Below are positions 44,866-56,074 of a stretch of 64,000 bases of DNA, piece by piece. The stretch comes from Conoideocrella luteorostrata. Taxonomy: Eukaryota > Ascomycota > Sordariomycetes > Hypocreales > Clavicipitaceae. Under the pieces are notes generated by a model, which was not told the origin of the DNA, ran no database searches, and worked only from the letters and a program-made list of their open reading frames with translations. The position numbers and the translations under genes were made by a program. How positions within the stretch are numbered: the stretch's first letter is position 1; each line of letters starts with the position of its first letter. Location of the stretch: positions 62,001 to 126,000 of the forward strand of contig JASWJB010000065.1 of the NCBI GenBank assembly GCA_032433595.1, in the 5' to 3' direction.

Positions 44866-46147
44866 AGGCACGATCGATGACCTGATGATGGAATTCAACG
44901 AATCGCTTACTTTCGACAAACCTCTAAAAAGTCGATCTCAAGGGCTCCGCGACCTACGTGAAGGGGCTTTTCCAGCTAAAGATACTATCTGAGGATGAAT
45001 TGGCCCGAATCCTGTCCGGCTTGAAGGAGGTGAAGAAGGAGTGGGAGAATGTAACCTTCAAGATGGACTTCAAGTCTGACGAAGATATTCACACGGCAAA
45101 TGAACGTCGGCTTGCGGAAGTGATGGGATCATCGATAGCGGGTAAACTCCACACTGGACGGTGTTGCAATGACCAAATCGCCACGGATATGCGACCCTGG
45201 GCAGGAGAGCAGCGTGCCGACAGAGCAACGTCGATGAAAGGTCTTCTCGGGATGTGTGCTACAAGACACAGTCCAATCTCCCTGTTCTGATGCCCGGTTA
45301 TACACACTTGCAGCGTGCGCAACCTGTACAATTCTCACACTGGCTTCTTGGCCATGCAACATTCCTCAAGGGCGATTTCCAGAGACTAGAAGGCATTTAA
45401 GAACGCGTCTCCAGCTGTCCTCTGGGTCTTGGTGCGCTGACCGGAAACCCTTTCGGCATCGATCGCGACTTTCTGGCCAGCGATATCGGCTTCAAGTCTG
45501 TCTGTCCCAACAGTCTTGCTGCAGTAGCGGACAGGGACTTTGTCGTTGAAACTCTACAATGGTCCAGCCTTATGATGACACATCTAAGCCATCGAAGAAT
45601 CCAGACAGTTTGGAGCTCATCAGGGGCAAGGCCGGGAGGGTCCAGGGACAAGTAAGCTTGTGCTCCCACTTTTGTCATGTAACTGCTCTAACCGGAGTCA
45701 GGCACTTGGTTTTCTCTCCTCTCAAGAGTCTTCCGACCTATAACAAAGACCCCCAGGAAGGCGTCGAGCAAATGCTCGACTGCGTCAAAACTGTATCCCA
45801 CTGCCTGGCAATTATTCAAGGTGTTATCAGCTCTCTCCAGATTCATGCGGATAAGATGAAGTCTACTTTAACTGCTGATATGCTTTCAACCGATACTTGG
45901 TTCTGAGAGGTGTCCCCCTCTGGTAGACCCATCATATTGCCCGCTCGCTGGTTCTCAAAGCCGAAGAGAGCAAGATTTCAATTGCTGAGCTATCCCTGAA
46001 AGACTTGAAAGAGATCTCACCGTTGGTCGAGATATTGTTAAAGTCTTCGACTTTGAGAGGTTCGTGGAACGCAGGTCTGCTGCGGGTGGCACGAGCAAGA
46101 GCTCTGTGCTGGCGCAAATTGCCGCCGTAGAGAGTCTTTTGACTTAG
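44866..46147 (+). pseudogene. Argininosuccinate lyase pseudogene
   Basis: Family blocks occur in the right order but in several frames: DDLMMEFNESLTFDKPL, DLKGSATYVKGLFQLKILS, then SDEDIHTANERRL and [18 protein letters not shown] (the functional consensus there is RSRND). They continue with a [24 protein letters not shown] block split by a stop, GNPFGIDRDFLASDIGF, NPDSLELIRGKAGRV, LPTYNKDPQEGVEQMLD, and a C-terminal VFDFERFVERRSAAGGTS ending in TAG. The flexible catalytic signature loop (GSSxMPQKKNP) has been destroyed just before NPDSLELIRG. There are at least four frameshifts plus an in-frame TAG near 45925. ASL catalyses the last step of arginine synthesis and belongs to the fumarase superfamily. 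This copy cannot be functional, so a working gene should lie elsewhere if the fungus makes arginine. Confidence 0.88.
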
Positions 46148-48090
46148 CTTTATAAGCAAAGATACAGAGGTCTGGAGAGAATCATTTTCAGCCCAGGCTG
46201 ATAATCAGAATGGCTCTACGTCATTTTCGACGGTTATCGACGAAATTTTATCCTTTCAGGGTTCTGGCGCAGCAACTGAAGAACTATTTTAGCAACTATA
46301 AATAGTGAGGATAAAACAAAAGGATAACAGCCTGACGGCTTAATTAGAATTGCAAGAACTATATTGTGTTTGCCTTGTTCAGATGTATGTGATTGGTAAC
46401 AGCAGTTCTCGTACGGCTTGCCCAGCCTGGTACTCCATGGATATGAACAAAGAGGTAACGCTTGGTTAGAGACCACAAACTCCAATTTATGGGCGACTGA
46501 TCAATTGATTCATTGATATAGCTTCTGCAGCTAATGTCGTCGACCAACAGTCTGTCCTCGCTGGTGGTCAGCCGTTCAGTTGTTGAACAGTAAAAGCGGC
46601 TCGGTCTCCGCGGCTACGCCGGATTGTTGCTGTGAAGTGAAAATACGGACGCGGCGCTTGTAACTTGTTACAGTATAGTGGCTGATAGGACAGTAACCTT
46701 GTTTTGTTCCACTAGAAAACGTGGAGACAGACCGAGAATCAACGTTCCTGCATGGAGCCAATTCGGTTGTGCAGTATTACTAGGATGTGAGAGTCGTCAC
46801 AGGACATGAAAGCTTTGTGATGATGGACAATGAAAGTACCTCACGATTGACTCTTTACAAATTCGAAGCCTGCCTGCCGTATTGGGAGATAGCAGGGGTT
46901 GGTTCACCACTGATCTTTGCAGGTCTACGTGGACTCTTCCAGGCACCAGCCATATATACACGTTCAATCCTCTTCGGCAACGCTGGAGCCAAACCACGTC
47001 ATAGGGGCGGGCGTGTCAACTTCGAATACACGGTTTAGCTGGGTTTGGGGAAACGTGGCCCGTTGGCCGATGGTTTATTTAAGACGGATGTACCAACTCG
47101 CATTTATTGTTGCTTGAAATTTCTGCTGTTCTCAAAATATCGAAAACAAGCTGCTAGGCCTATCAACCCTACTTTGTCCTTCTCTCGGCCATCTCGGCGC
47201 ATTCGCGAACATCCGTTACCAGACAGTCGGTTAAGTCGGTAATACTGTCAGTAAGTCACACGAGCTGCTTTGCCTCACTCACCGTCTCACTTGCAATGTC
47301 AAGGCCCCTCTACAATAAGCCTCTCCTCTGTCTGTATTGTCTGAGCATGGGGTTGGCATCATCCCTGGCCATGTTAGCGCATCAGGTGTCCGTGTACTGG
47401 GGCTTCGATCAGTGCACTGGGTCTCATTTGATCTCAGTTGATCAGTGTAGTTTGTCTCATCGTTGCGCCGTGCGCGGGAGCTGTGGTCCCTCCTCACACG
47501 ACTGAATCGTGCCTGCGCAACATCTCGCCCCAGACCAGACTCCCGCCGATGTGATCCCTGCCGAGGACCCTTCATGCTTGCATCTTGAGGCTTGTCCGAA
47601 AGAGCATGGTTTGGCACTGGCAGGTCTAAACACTGGCAGCCTGATAAATACTCCAGAGTGGTTGTATTGCAGTATTGTGTGTTTTGTAATCGCATCCGAG
47701 ACCAGCTCCGTTAACGCCGCCCAAGCTCATAGTTGCTGTCCATTATCACCATTGGTATCGCGCCCGTAAGCGTCAAGCGTCCGCACCCGTCACGTCACGA
47801 GCCCATTTTCGTCGACACCCCACGCCACCACCACCACCACCACCACTACGGAGTACTACCACCACTGCCCGACGCCCTTGGACCCAGCCATCGATCCCCC
47901 TCCAGCGAGGTGCGTCCATGCTGAAACTTCCAACTCTTTCCTTCTTCCACCAAATAATTTATAAAGCATCGCTTACGCATTTCTAAATCCAGTCCGACCT
48001 TATTGCTTTCCGCCTCGGTCAAGAAAAGGCCATAGACCTATTTTATTCATCTCAAGTCCCGGGGCCACAGGCCTCGACGCCGCCGCGACC
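46148..48090. other. Intergenic, no gene supported
   Basis: About 1.9 kb. There is a run of CAC triplets (47823-47846) next to a TACGGAGTA copy at about 47847. The last 150 nt, with pyrimidine-rich tracts, are the leader of the REEP-like gene. Confidence 0.4.
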
Positions 48091-49387
48091 ATGTTCGACC
48101 TCTTTGCCATGCTCTTATCGTAGGTATCCATTGCCCCGCCATGTCGTCACAAGGGTCTCTCGTCTGTTCGGCTCGGTTTGCGACCAGCGAGCCTGCGCAG
48201 CACGGCAGAACCCTCGTACTCCCCAACTCGACACTCTAATATTGTGCATCGTGAATCGCGTGCTAATGCGACCAACATCCCGAACAGCTCCGTTGCCTCT
48301 TTCCTATTCCCGATCTTCGCTTCATATAAGGCTCTGAAGACTTCGGATCCCGCCCAGTTGACACCATGGCTTATGTACTGGGTTGTTTTCAGCATCTGCC
48401 TGTTGGTTGAGTCGTGGTTCTCTTTCATCCTCTTCTGGTACGTCCACACCAACCGAACCGGCAATATTCTCTGTCTTTCAGATTAGTTCTTACTTACGCA
48501 ATTTTTCTTTTTTAAAAAGGATTCCACTATACGGCTACCTTCGCCTCCTCTTCTTCCTCTACCTCATTCTGCCTCAGACGCAAGGCGCCAGAGTGCTCTA
48601 CGAGGAGAGAGTTCATCCTTTCCTCGAAGAGAATGAAAACACCATCGACGAGTTCATCGCCAGCTCTCATGACCGCCTCAAGGCCGCTGGCATAACCTAC
48701 TTCAGGCGCGCCATCGAGTACCTCAAAACGAACATCCTCAATCTACCTCCCACAGAACCGGAATCTACCCCTGCCCAATCCGCCTCTGCTGGGCCTCAGA
48801 GCTATACACAGTCGCTCCTCTCTCGGTTTAGTGTTCCGACGACAAGATGGGCTGGAGCCGCTAATACCGGCAACGAGTTTTACAATCTGTTGGCGCATGC
48901 TGTTTCTGCAGCGACGAACGCTGGCGGCTTTGCCGGCGGATCAAATGGGCAAAATATGACAGACTCGGCGACACTCATCCCTCCCCACCTGAGAGGCTCA
49001 GCTGAGAGGATGAACTTTATTGCTGCTCAGCGTGAGCGCCTTAACATCGTACTCGGTGCATTGGACCGAGAGGCCCAGCAGATCCAACGAGATGGCCATG
49101 ACGGCTCACGCTCCTTGGCCCCAGGCGGTTTCGCTTCTGGCAGCGGCGCGCATGATGCCGACGACAGCGAGACTACCCAGAGACCACCAAGCGGTTTGAG
49201 CATGTTCAGCGCGCTAAGCAAGAGCCGTAGCGAAACCGACTTTGAGAAAGTCGAAGCCGAAAGCGGGGCTGAAGAGGAACTGAATCTTCGACGTCGGCAC
49301 GCATCGTCGGGGATGTCGGGAGGCTCGTGGATGCCATGGGGGTGGGGGACTGGTGCTGAGGGCAGTACCGGGCCAAAAGAAGATTAG
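48091..49387 (+). CDS. REEP/DP1/Yop1 (TB2/HVA22) family ER-shaping protein
   Basis: Three exons (48091-48119, 48288-48437 and 48520-49387; introns 168 and 82 nt) give 348 aa. The TB2/DP1/HVA22 domain occupies about residues 5-100. It contains hydrophobic hairpins (FLFPIFASYKAL, WLMYWVVFSICLLVESWFSFIL, LYGYLRLLFFLYLILPQTQGA) and then the amphipathic segment LYEERVHPFLEENENTID. The long Ser/Gly-rich disordered C-terminal tail distinguishes it from the ~170-aa Yop1 and makes it more like the REEP1-4/Rop1 subgroup. Such proteins bend tubular ER membranes. The tail has acidic and Ser-rich stretches (KSRSETDFEKVEAESGAEEE). The membrane domain is confident; subgroup placement is less certain. Confidence 0.87.
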
Positions 49388-49831
49388 GAATATTACCCAC
49401 TGCAGGTGAGGAAGGAGTTTGGGATATTTGTTTAGATTTATAAGCCTTGGCTTAGAAGGATCGAGGCTGGAGTCACTCTCTGAACACCTCGTAAATGGAC
49501 AACTCCTGTTGATTACCCTTGGTCTAAATTACGATTGATGCTTCACACGGTCATACTTGACGTACACAATTAGTTACCCCCGAAACATGGCGACTTTTTC
49601 AGAGTAATAAATGTCTTGTCCTGTAGATTAATTAAGCACAAAATAGACGGCCTCTGCCATCCATGGCAGATAACTATCTATAGAACGCCATGTAAGGCCG
49701 GACACTTTGTCCAACTATCGTACAATCACACAATCCCAACTAAAATACATGTTTAATATTCCACGCGTCTAGTTTCATATCAAGACCAACATCCGTCACG
49801 GTATTCTTGTAAAACAACTCGCTCACTGGGC
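49388..49831. other. Convergent intergenic region
   Basis: This lies between the 3' ends of the REEP-like gene and MGM101. I see no gene in it. Confidence 0.4.
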
Positions 49832-50770
49832 TCATTTAGCCAGTTTATAAGGATACGCAACCTCCACCTCCCCCCTTTTATACCAAAACGTCCTCTTCTT
49901 CTTGGTGGTCGCGTGCTCAACCCAAGCCTCTTCCATGTGCGTCCTCTTGAACCATTTCACGTAGTGAGGATCCCACAGCTCGGAAGCAATCCCTAAATCC
50001 TTGCAGCAGCGCATAAGGGCATTCGATTTACAGCCCTCCACAGAGGATGGTAGTTGGTCGGGAGAGAAGAAGGAGTTCTCGCCTTGGGCTTGGGAAACAA
50101 ACCTGCCGGATTTCACATTAGCCACATGGTCCCTCCAATATAGGGATGGCCAAGTGAAGATATGACTTCCGCAACATGACGCAAACACTTACCTTCCATC
50201 CACGATCAACGCATATTCTCTCGTGACAATTGCATTTCCCACCACCGGCTCCCCCTTTGGAATCATGCCCCATCCCATAGGACCGAACGCCTCGTTCAAT
50301 CTCCGCCGGTACTTGATCTCGGGCAAGTAAATCACGCCGTCGGGCTTGACTTCGATATCTGTGACCGGGAGGGGCGCCATGAGAACCTTGAATTGCTCTT
50401 CTGTGACGGGCTTGGAAGAGATGCCGTGGAAGCTGCTTGACCAGTCTATGGTTGGAGTTGCGGCTGGGTCGAGGACAGTTTGTGAACTTTCCGTGGCTCG
50501 GTGGGCGATTGTCTTGGGTTCGTAGGTTACTTGTGCTTCGGAGGGAGTGGATCTGGTGCTGGCACTGCGGGCGGTTGATGTAGGTTTAGTGGGAATCCTG
50601 GACTTTGTCCATTTGGGTGGCGAGACGGCGGATTTTGTGGCTATTGGCGTTTCGGTTTGGGCAGCCGGTGCGGCGGCTGCCGTGGAATAGAGGCGGGTTA
50701 GGGGCGTGAAGGATCTTGTTCGGGGGATTGCATGGGCGGCCGCCGAGACGGCTCGTCTCGAGAGAAGCAT
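49832..50770 (-). CDS. MGM101: Mitochondrial genome maintenance protein Mgm101
   Basis: Two exons (50193-50770 and 49832-50102; 90-nt intron) give 282 aa. The N-terminus (MLLSRRAVSAAAHAIPRTRS) is an Arg/Ala/Ser-rich mitochondrial targeting sequence, followed by a disordered Ser/Thr/Pro linker to about residue 115. The core begins at IDWSSSFHGIS and includes PDGVIYLPEIKYRRRL, FGPMGWGMIPKG and YALIVDGRF, and ends with WDPHYVKWFKRTHMEE and TFWYKRGE. This is the Rad52-related single-strand DNA-annealing domain of Mgm101. It works in the mitochondrial nucleoid, where it supports recombination-based repair and mtDNA retention. The splice falls within VDGR|F. Length and order match the family. Confidence 0.93.
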
Positions 50771-51060
50771 CGCGACAGGGTCTTATAGGACGATTGCGGA
50801 TGCGCCTGTAGTGGTGATCATGGATGAATGCCGTGGTGGGGAAGTTGAGGTTGGAGGTAGGAAAAGCTTGAAGCCGTACAAAATTTGGAGCTCGGCAGAG
50901 CACAAGCGGCACCACGAAAGGCCAAAATGCACTACAAGGAACAGCCTACGTTTGACAGCGAGTTTTAAATCACAGATTGCACAGACAATTCAGCAGATAA
51001 AATATTATTAGATTAGTCATAGTATACAAGTTTTGGGGGGTTGCAAAGGCAATGCACAAG

Positions 51061-51659
51061 TTACGCATCTTTAGTAGAGGTGCGTTGGTCGTTTCCATGA
51101 CGCTTCCAGCACTGTTTGAATTCTTCCATCTGGGGGGATCATGTCAGCACATCTGCAGTCTCGAATTTCGAACAGGAGGAGATTCTGAAGGAACGCGACG
51201 TTTAAGCAGAATAAAACCAACTCAAAATGGAAGGGAATATAAGACGTACCTCAACCGCACAGGCTCTCCAATCTTTCTTTTCAAAGTAGCAGTCCGTCAT
51301 CTTCATGTTCTCATCTGCGCCCCATCTATCTGTCAGACAAACCAGCAGGTACCGTCGCCAGCGACAGCTCAGAAGCTACCAAGCCGGGTGGGAAAAAGAA
51401 AAACAAATTGTGACAGATGGGTGGAAATGGAATGGACTACTTACCTGCACAGCCAGTGCTGAATATCCTCTTGTCCCTGTATCGCAATAGCGTCAGCGTG
51501 AATACTCTCATCAGCGCGGCTGAGCGTCAGGTTGCCGCCGCAGCCACCAGCCAAACCGAGATGCTGAGGTGTTTATTGGAAACCCACTCACCACTCATCA
51601 GGTTCATCGTCATCCACAGGTCCTCTCGCAGACGGCTCTTGAGACTCCCCCTTTGCCAT
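51061..51659 (-). CDS. COA4: Coa4-type twin-CX9C mitochondrial protein (CHCHD8-like)
   Basis: Four small exons (51592-51659, 51445-51476, 51250-51314 and 51061-51129) join with consistent phase into 77 aa. The introns are 115, 130 and 120 nt and all have GT..AG ends. The acceptor at 51315-51317 was chosen over one about 17 nt upstream because only it gives GCADENMKMTDC. The four cysteines C32, C42, C52 and C62 are each separated by exactly nine residues, a perfect twin CX9C helix pair. DWRACAVEMEEFKQCW matches the DWRxC...AFKxC pattern of CHCHD8/Coa4. Such proteins are oxidised by Mia40 in the intermembrane space and help cytochrome c oxidase assembly. The acidic N-terminus ends DEPDEWDKRIFSTGC. 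It lies just 161 nt from the divergent biotin-protein ligase ATG. Confidence 0.85.
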
Positions 51660-51820
51660 TTCCGATTGATTTTGTCCCGGCCTTGATTGTGATCCCATTG
51701 CTGAATGCTGCTGCCGCAGTGCTTGTGTGAAAGTGGGTAAACTGACTGACCACCCGCGGCGCAGAATCCGCCTTCATCAAGCGTTGTCTGGTTTGAGTGG
51801 GAGACGAATCCTGAGGCACC
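51660..51820. promoter_or_regulatory. Short bidirectional promoter COA4 / BPL1
   Basis: Only 161 nt separate the two divergent start codons, so the two genes must share control sequence. No TATA box is evident. Confidence 0.55.
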
Positions 51821-54162
51821 ATGACGCCGGCCAGACGGCTCAACGTCCTTGTCTACACAGGTCAGAAAACGCTATTCTCACCGAAGAATTGAATAAGATT
51901 GCTCATTGTACATATTTATTATCCAGGAACCGGCACTACTTCTGAATCAGTCCGGCAATGCATGTACACACTCCCCAGACTCCTCTCACCAAACTACGCG
52001 GTCATCCCCATCTCGGAATCCGTCATCCTCAAAGAACCATGGGCACCGACATGTGCGCTTCTCGTGATTCCCGGCGGCGCCGACCTCGGCTACTGCAGGG
52101 TACTCAATGGCGAGGGCAACCGCCGCATCAGCGAGTTTGTTAGACGGGGCGGTGCTTACTTGGGTCTCTGTGCCGGTGCGTACTATGGGAGCAGGAGGTG
52201 TGAGTTCGAAGTCGGTAACAAGCCGCTTGAGGTGATTGGGAGCAGAGAACTGGGCTTCTTCCCCGGGACTTGTCGCGGGGGGGCGTTCAAGGGCTTCGAG
52301 TATCACAGCGAGAAGGGGGCTCGAGCTGCTATCTTGAGAGTGACGGATGGGGCCTTCAAAAACAATACCACCGAGACATTTGCATCTTACTATAACGGAG
52401 GCGGTGTTTTTGTGGATGTTGACAAAGTGACTGGTCGCAAGGTGGAGGTTCTGGCATCGTATGATGATGATCTCGATGTGGATGGAGGAGATGGGAAGGC
52501 TGCTGCACTGGTCCTGTGTCATGTTGGAGATGGCAAAGTGCTTCTATCTGGGCCGCATCCTGAGTGAGTCAGAAACTCGGGGCTACAAGTTGTTTCTTAA
52601 CTAATATGTTGGAATTTTTTTTTTTTTTTTTTTCATTCTAGATTTTCGCCAGCAAATCTCTCTCCTCAACCCGGAATTCCGGGTTACGCAGACCTCATCA
52701 ACAAACTACGAGAGGACGACAGTGCCCGGTTCGGCTTTCTTAAAGGTTGTCTGGAAAAGCTAGGTCTGGAAGTGAGCGCTGAAAACGCAACATTGCCGAC
52801 CTTGTCCAACATCCATCTCTCCGCTGTTGAAAACACTCAGGTGTCTGAGCTGCTATGTGCTTGGGGCGAGGTGACAGAGAAGGAAAACGGCGAGGAGTAC
52901 ATCAAATGCGAGGCGGATGTTTTTCGCATTCGAAGCGATGAGGACAGTCTCACGGTCCAAGACTTGCAGCGAGATCTGCCTGGGGCAGATGATCATCCTG
53001 CCGACGAGGCTGGAATCATCGACTACGGTACTGTCACAAAGAACATTATTGCCCATGAGAAAGCTCTGCCCACTACTGAGATGACTCCTCGATTCAATCA
53101 CAAGCTCTACTACTCCAGCCTCAAAAGATTTCAACTAACGGAAGATGCGTCCGAGAATTGGGGCAATATGCTGATGTATGGTGATGTCGTCACGAGCACT
53201 AACTCATTATTGGAAAAGTTGGTTCCCATCCGCCTCTCTCTCCCTCCTTCTTCCTCTCCCTCTCTTACCTTTATGCAAGCATCCCGCTAACGAACGGCTG
53301 TGAAACAGGAATCCAAAACTCATATCAAAACTTCCCACGGGATTCACCTTTTGTGCATCAACGCAAGTCGCAGGACGCGGCCGGGGAACAAACGTCTGGC
53401 TGGCACCCCCCGGCAGCCTTCTATTCTCTACCATTATCAACCACCCAGCCTACCTGGCTGCCTCAAGGCCCGTAGTCTTCATTCAGTATATTGCAGCCAT
53501 CGCCATAGTCGAAGCCATTCAGTCCTACGACGTGGGCTACGAAAACCTGCCAATCAAACTCAAATGGCCCAACGACATCTGTAAGCAACTGCACGCCCTT
53601 GTCTCCCCTTTGCAATTCTCAACATCAAGCAGCAATTCCCCGCCCCCCAACTAACATCCGAACTCCAAAAGACGCACTTGATCCCACCAAACCAGCCTCG
53701 TCAAAAACATATGTCAAAATCGGTGGCATCCTCTCCCAATGCGGCTACTGCGACGGCTCCTACCAAATCGTCCTTGGCATCGGCATCAACGCCATCAACC
53801 CCCGCCCAACAACCTCCATTTCCGACTTGCTCCCGTCGCATGCATCGCCGCTTCGTATAGAAACACTTCTGGCGAGAATAGTCACGCGTCTGGAGTCGCT
53901 TCACGCGCAGTTTCGACGGGAGGGCTTTACGGAAATGTTGGAGCGCAGATATTACCGCCACTGGCTGCATACTGGGCAAGCGGTTTCGCTGGAAGCAGAG
54001 GCGGGTGCCAGGGCAAGGGTGTTGGGTATTACGAGGGATTGGGGCATGCTGAAAGTTGAAGAGACGGATGGGGAAGGGCGGGGTACGGGCAGGATATGGA
54101 CGTTGCAGAGTGATGAGAACAGCTTTGATTTCTGGAAGGGCTTGGTGAGGAGGAGGCAGTAG
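51821..54162 (+). CDS. BPL1: Biotin--protein ligase (holocarboxylase synthetase)
   Basis: Five exons (51821-51860, 51927-52563, 52642-53217, 53309-53580 and 53672-54162; introns 66-91 nt) give 671 aa, the usual fungal length. Residues of about 8-300 are the class I glutamine-amidotransferase-like BPL_N domain: LVYTGTGTTSES, VIPGGADLGYC and YLGLCAGAYYGS with a nucleophile-like C95. The catalytic BPL_LplA_LipB domain follows from about residue 390. It has STQVAGRGRGTNVW (biotinyl-AMP loop, about 435-448), KLKWPNDIY (about 501-509) and KIGGILSQ. The C-terminal small domain ends in FDFWKGL. The enzyme activates biotin with ATP and attaches it to pyruvate and acetyl-CoA carboxylases. Intron 2 contains a long T tract (52613-52633) before its acceptor. 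Confidence 0.93.
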
Positions 54163-54976
54163 GTATGCGAAACTGGATCTACCCCCCCCCTTTCGCCCTT
54201 TTTTTTTGTAGTCGCATAGAAAGACAGTAAAAGGGGTCAATACATTCGGAAACGTCGCAATGCTTGAAAAATGGGATGTCTTGAAGTGCTGCTAGCAAAC
54301 CGCTTACCAGGCACTACCCTAAGGCTAAACTTCAGACTACTATTGCGCGTTTCTACTTGACTGAACGGGATGCACCATTTTATTACAGTAGAAGTATGGT
54401 TCGACTAGATAAAAATATTTATTTAATTCTTTCACACATGCCTTGTGCATGTTTTAACCTCGCGTAATGGACGCAGCCTTCCGCCAAGCTTATTACATTT
54501 CGCGCAGCCAGGTTGGAAAATTCATACACCATATATGCCATCTCAGGCACAAACCAATCGCCCCCAGCGTCACTCATAAGAAAGCATATGTTGATATCAT
54601 ATAGTACAGTATATTAAACCATGAGGCCTAAGCATCTCCTTTTTCGTCTAGTCCTGGTTTTCAGAGGCCTTTTTACCGACTTCATGCCCCTAGATGTGCC
54701 ACCCATATAAAAAACGCCGTGCCATGCCGCAGTCGAGTGAAGATGTACATGTATACAAAAGGGAAGTGGTATGATTTTCCATCCCCCGTATGAGCTAGCC
54801 CTGGACCGGGGCTGCTCAGGTTCAGTTCGTCCCTTTTATTCAGTTCCGGTTGGGAACCTCACGATGATGAAACGATATTCAGCAGCATCCCTGGCTGCTA
54901 TAAAACCGCAGTACGTTGCCGAGCACAGAGCCAACCCAAAAAAAAGAAAAGAGGCTCCGCAGACCAAGGGTATCGC
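54163..54976. other. Convergent intergenic region
   Basis: This lies between the 3' ends of BPL1 and PAM16. It starts with a C9 tract and a T9 tract (54182-54208). I see no gene in it. Confidence 0.4.
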
Positions 54977-55533
54977 TTATTTGTCCTTATAAATCTTGGG
55001 TTTCCATCCCTCCTGCACCTCCGCTTCTTGCTCTGCCTTTTCCCGTATAGGCCCAATCTCGCGCTCGAGTCGTTCTTTTGCTCGGAGAATCTTGCTCTGC
55101 AGGTAGAAGCTGCCTCCCTTTTGCGGGTCGTTGGCGTCGAATAGTTTCTTGTATCGCTCGAGGACTTCCTCCACGTTTGCTTGGCCGTTGGCGGGGGGTT
55201 TGACGTTCAGAATCTTGCAGGCCTCGTCGAGTGTCATGCCAGAGGATAGGGAGGCTCGCGCTGAAGAGCCGCCGGCTTTGGCAGCCGCACGCTGGTATTG
55301 CGATGCAGCTTGGGCTTGGTTGTAGGCGGCCATGAAGGAGCGGCCGAGAATTCGAGAACCCGTCAAGAAGGCGGTGAAGACGAACCGATGCGCCTAGAGT
55401 GGAAGCATCAGTATCAAGCTGTAAATGTGTATTTTTTTCATGTTGCATGCATGGCGTGGCGACGCAGCTGGGGAGGGTTGTTGTTGAAATCTCCTGTCGC
55501 AGGATAGGAGAGGCATGTGATATGCTTTACCAT
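54977..55533 (-). CDS. PAM16: Pam16/Tim16, J-like subunit of the TIM23 import motor
   Basis: Coding exons are 55531-55533 (the ATG alone) and 54977-55393, separated by a 137-nt intron with gtaaag donor and tctag acceptor. The product is 139 aa, the normal family length. The N-terminal AHRFVFTAFLTGSRILGRSFMAAYNQA is the hydrophobic membrane-associated segment. Residues of about 65-118 form the J-like domain (MTLDEACKILNV ... RYKKLFDANDPQKGGSFYLQSKI), in which the HPD motif of true J proteins is replaced, as expected for Pam16. With Pam18 it controls mtHsp70 at the presequence translocase. Without the ATG-only exon the protein would begin mid-helix, which supports the split start. Confidence 0.9.
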
Positions 55534-56074
55534 TGTGAAAAATTCGGCCAATTAGCGTTAGTCGCTGCTAATGAGGGTTCTCGCGACAGGAACGCCGTTG
55601 ATATTTGCGTGTAATGGGGGCCGCCTCGGCAGAATGTCCCTCGCCTCTGTCAGATTGATCGTGAGAACTGAAAGTTCGGGTCGGCGTTATGGATTTTTGC
55701 CGCTGGCGCGATTCGAGCGAATGTTTCCGCGGTCGGAAGAATTTGGGGTAGGTACCATGGCTGATTTAACCGTGATTCTGCCGATTTTCCTGGACTCACT
55801 GAGTGACAACGGTGTAACACATGAAAATCATCAGACAGAAAAGTATGTGTGGCATACGTAATACAGTATATTTTATCTTTATTTATCCGCATCAATAGTG
55901 GCGTTTTTAATTATAGCGCTTAGTAGGAAATTCACTCGACACTCTCATACCACCTCCGTTTCATGATTTGGCTTACAACGTGGCTCAATCCTTTGGCAGT
56001 GGGGGCGCCACGCCAACCCACTCACAGCAAGACCTGCTCCAACCTACACTTTAAAGTACAGTAAGACAGTCACC
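55534..56074. other. Divergent promoter PAM16 / smgGDS-like gene
   Basis: 541 nt between start codons. I see no gene in it, and no TATA-like element at a convincing distance. Confidence 0.4.
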
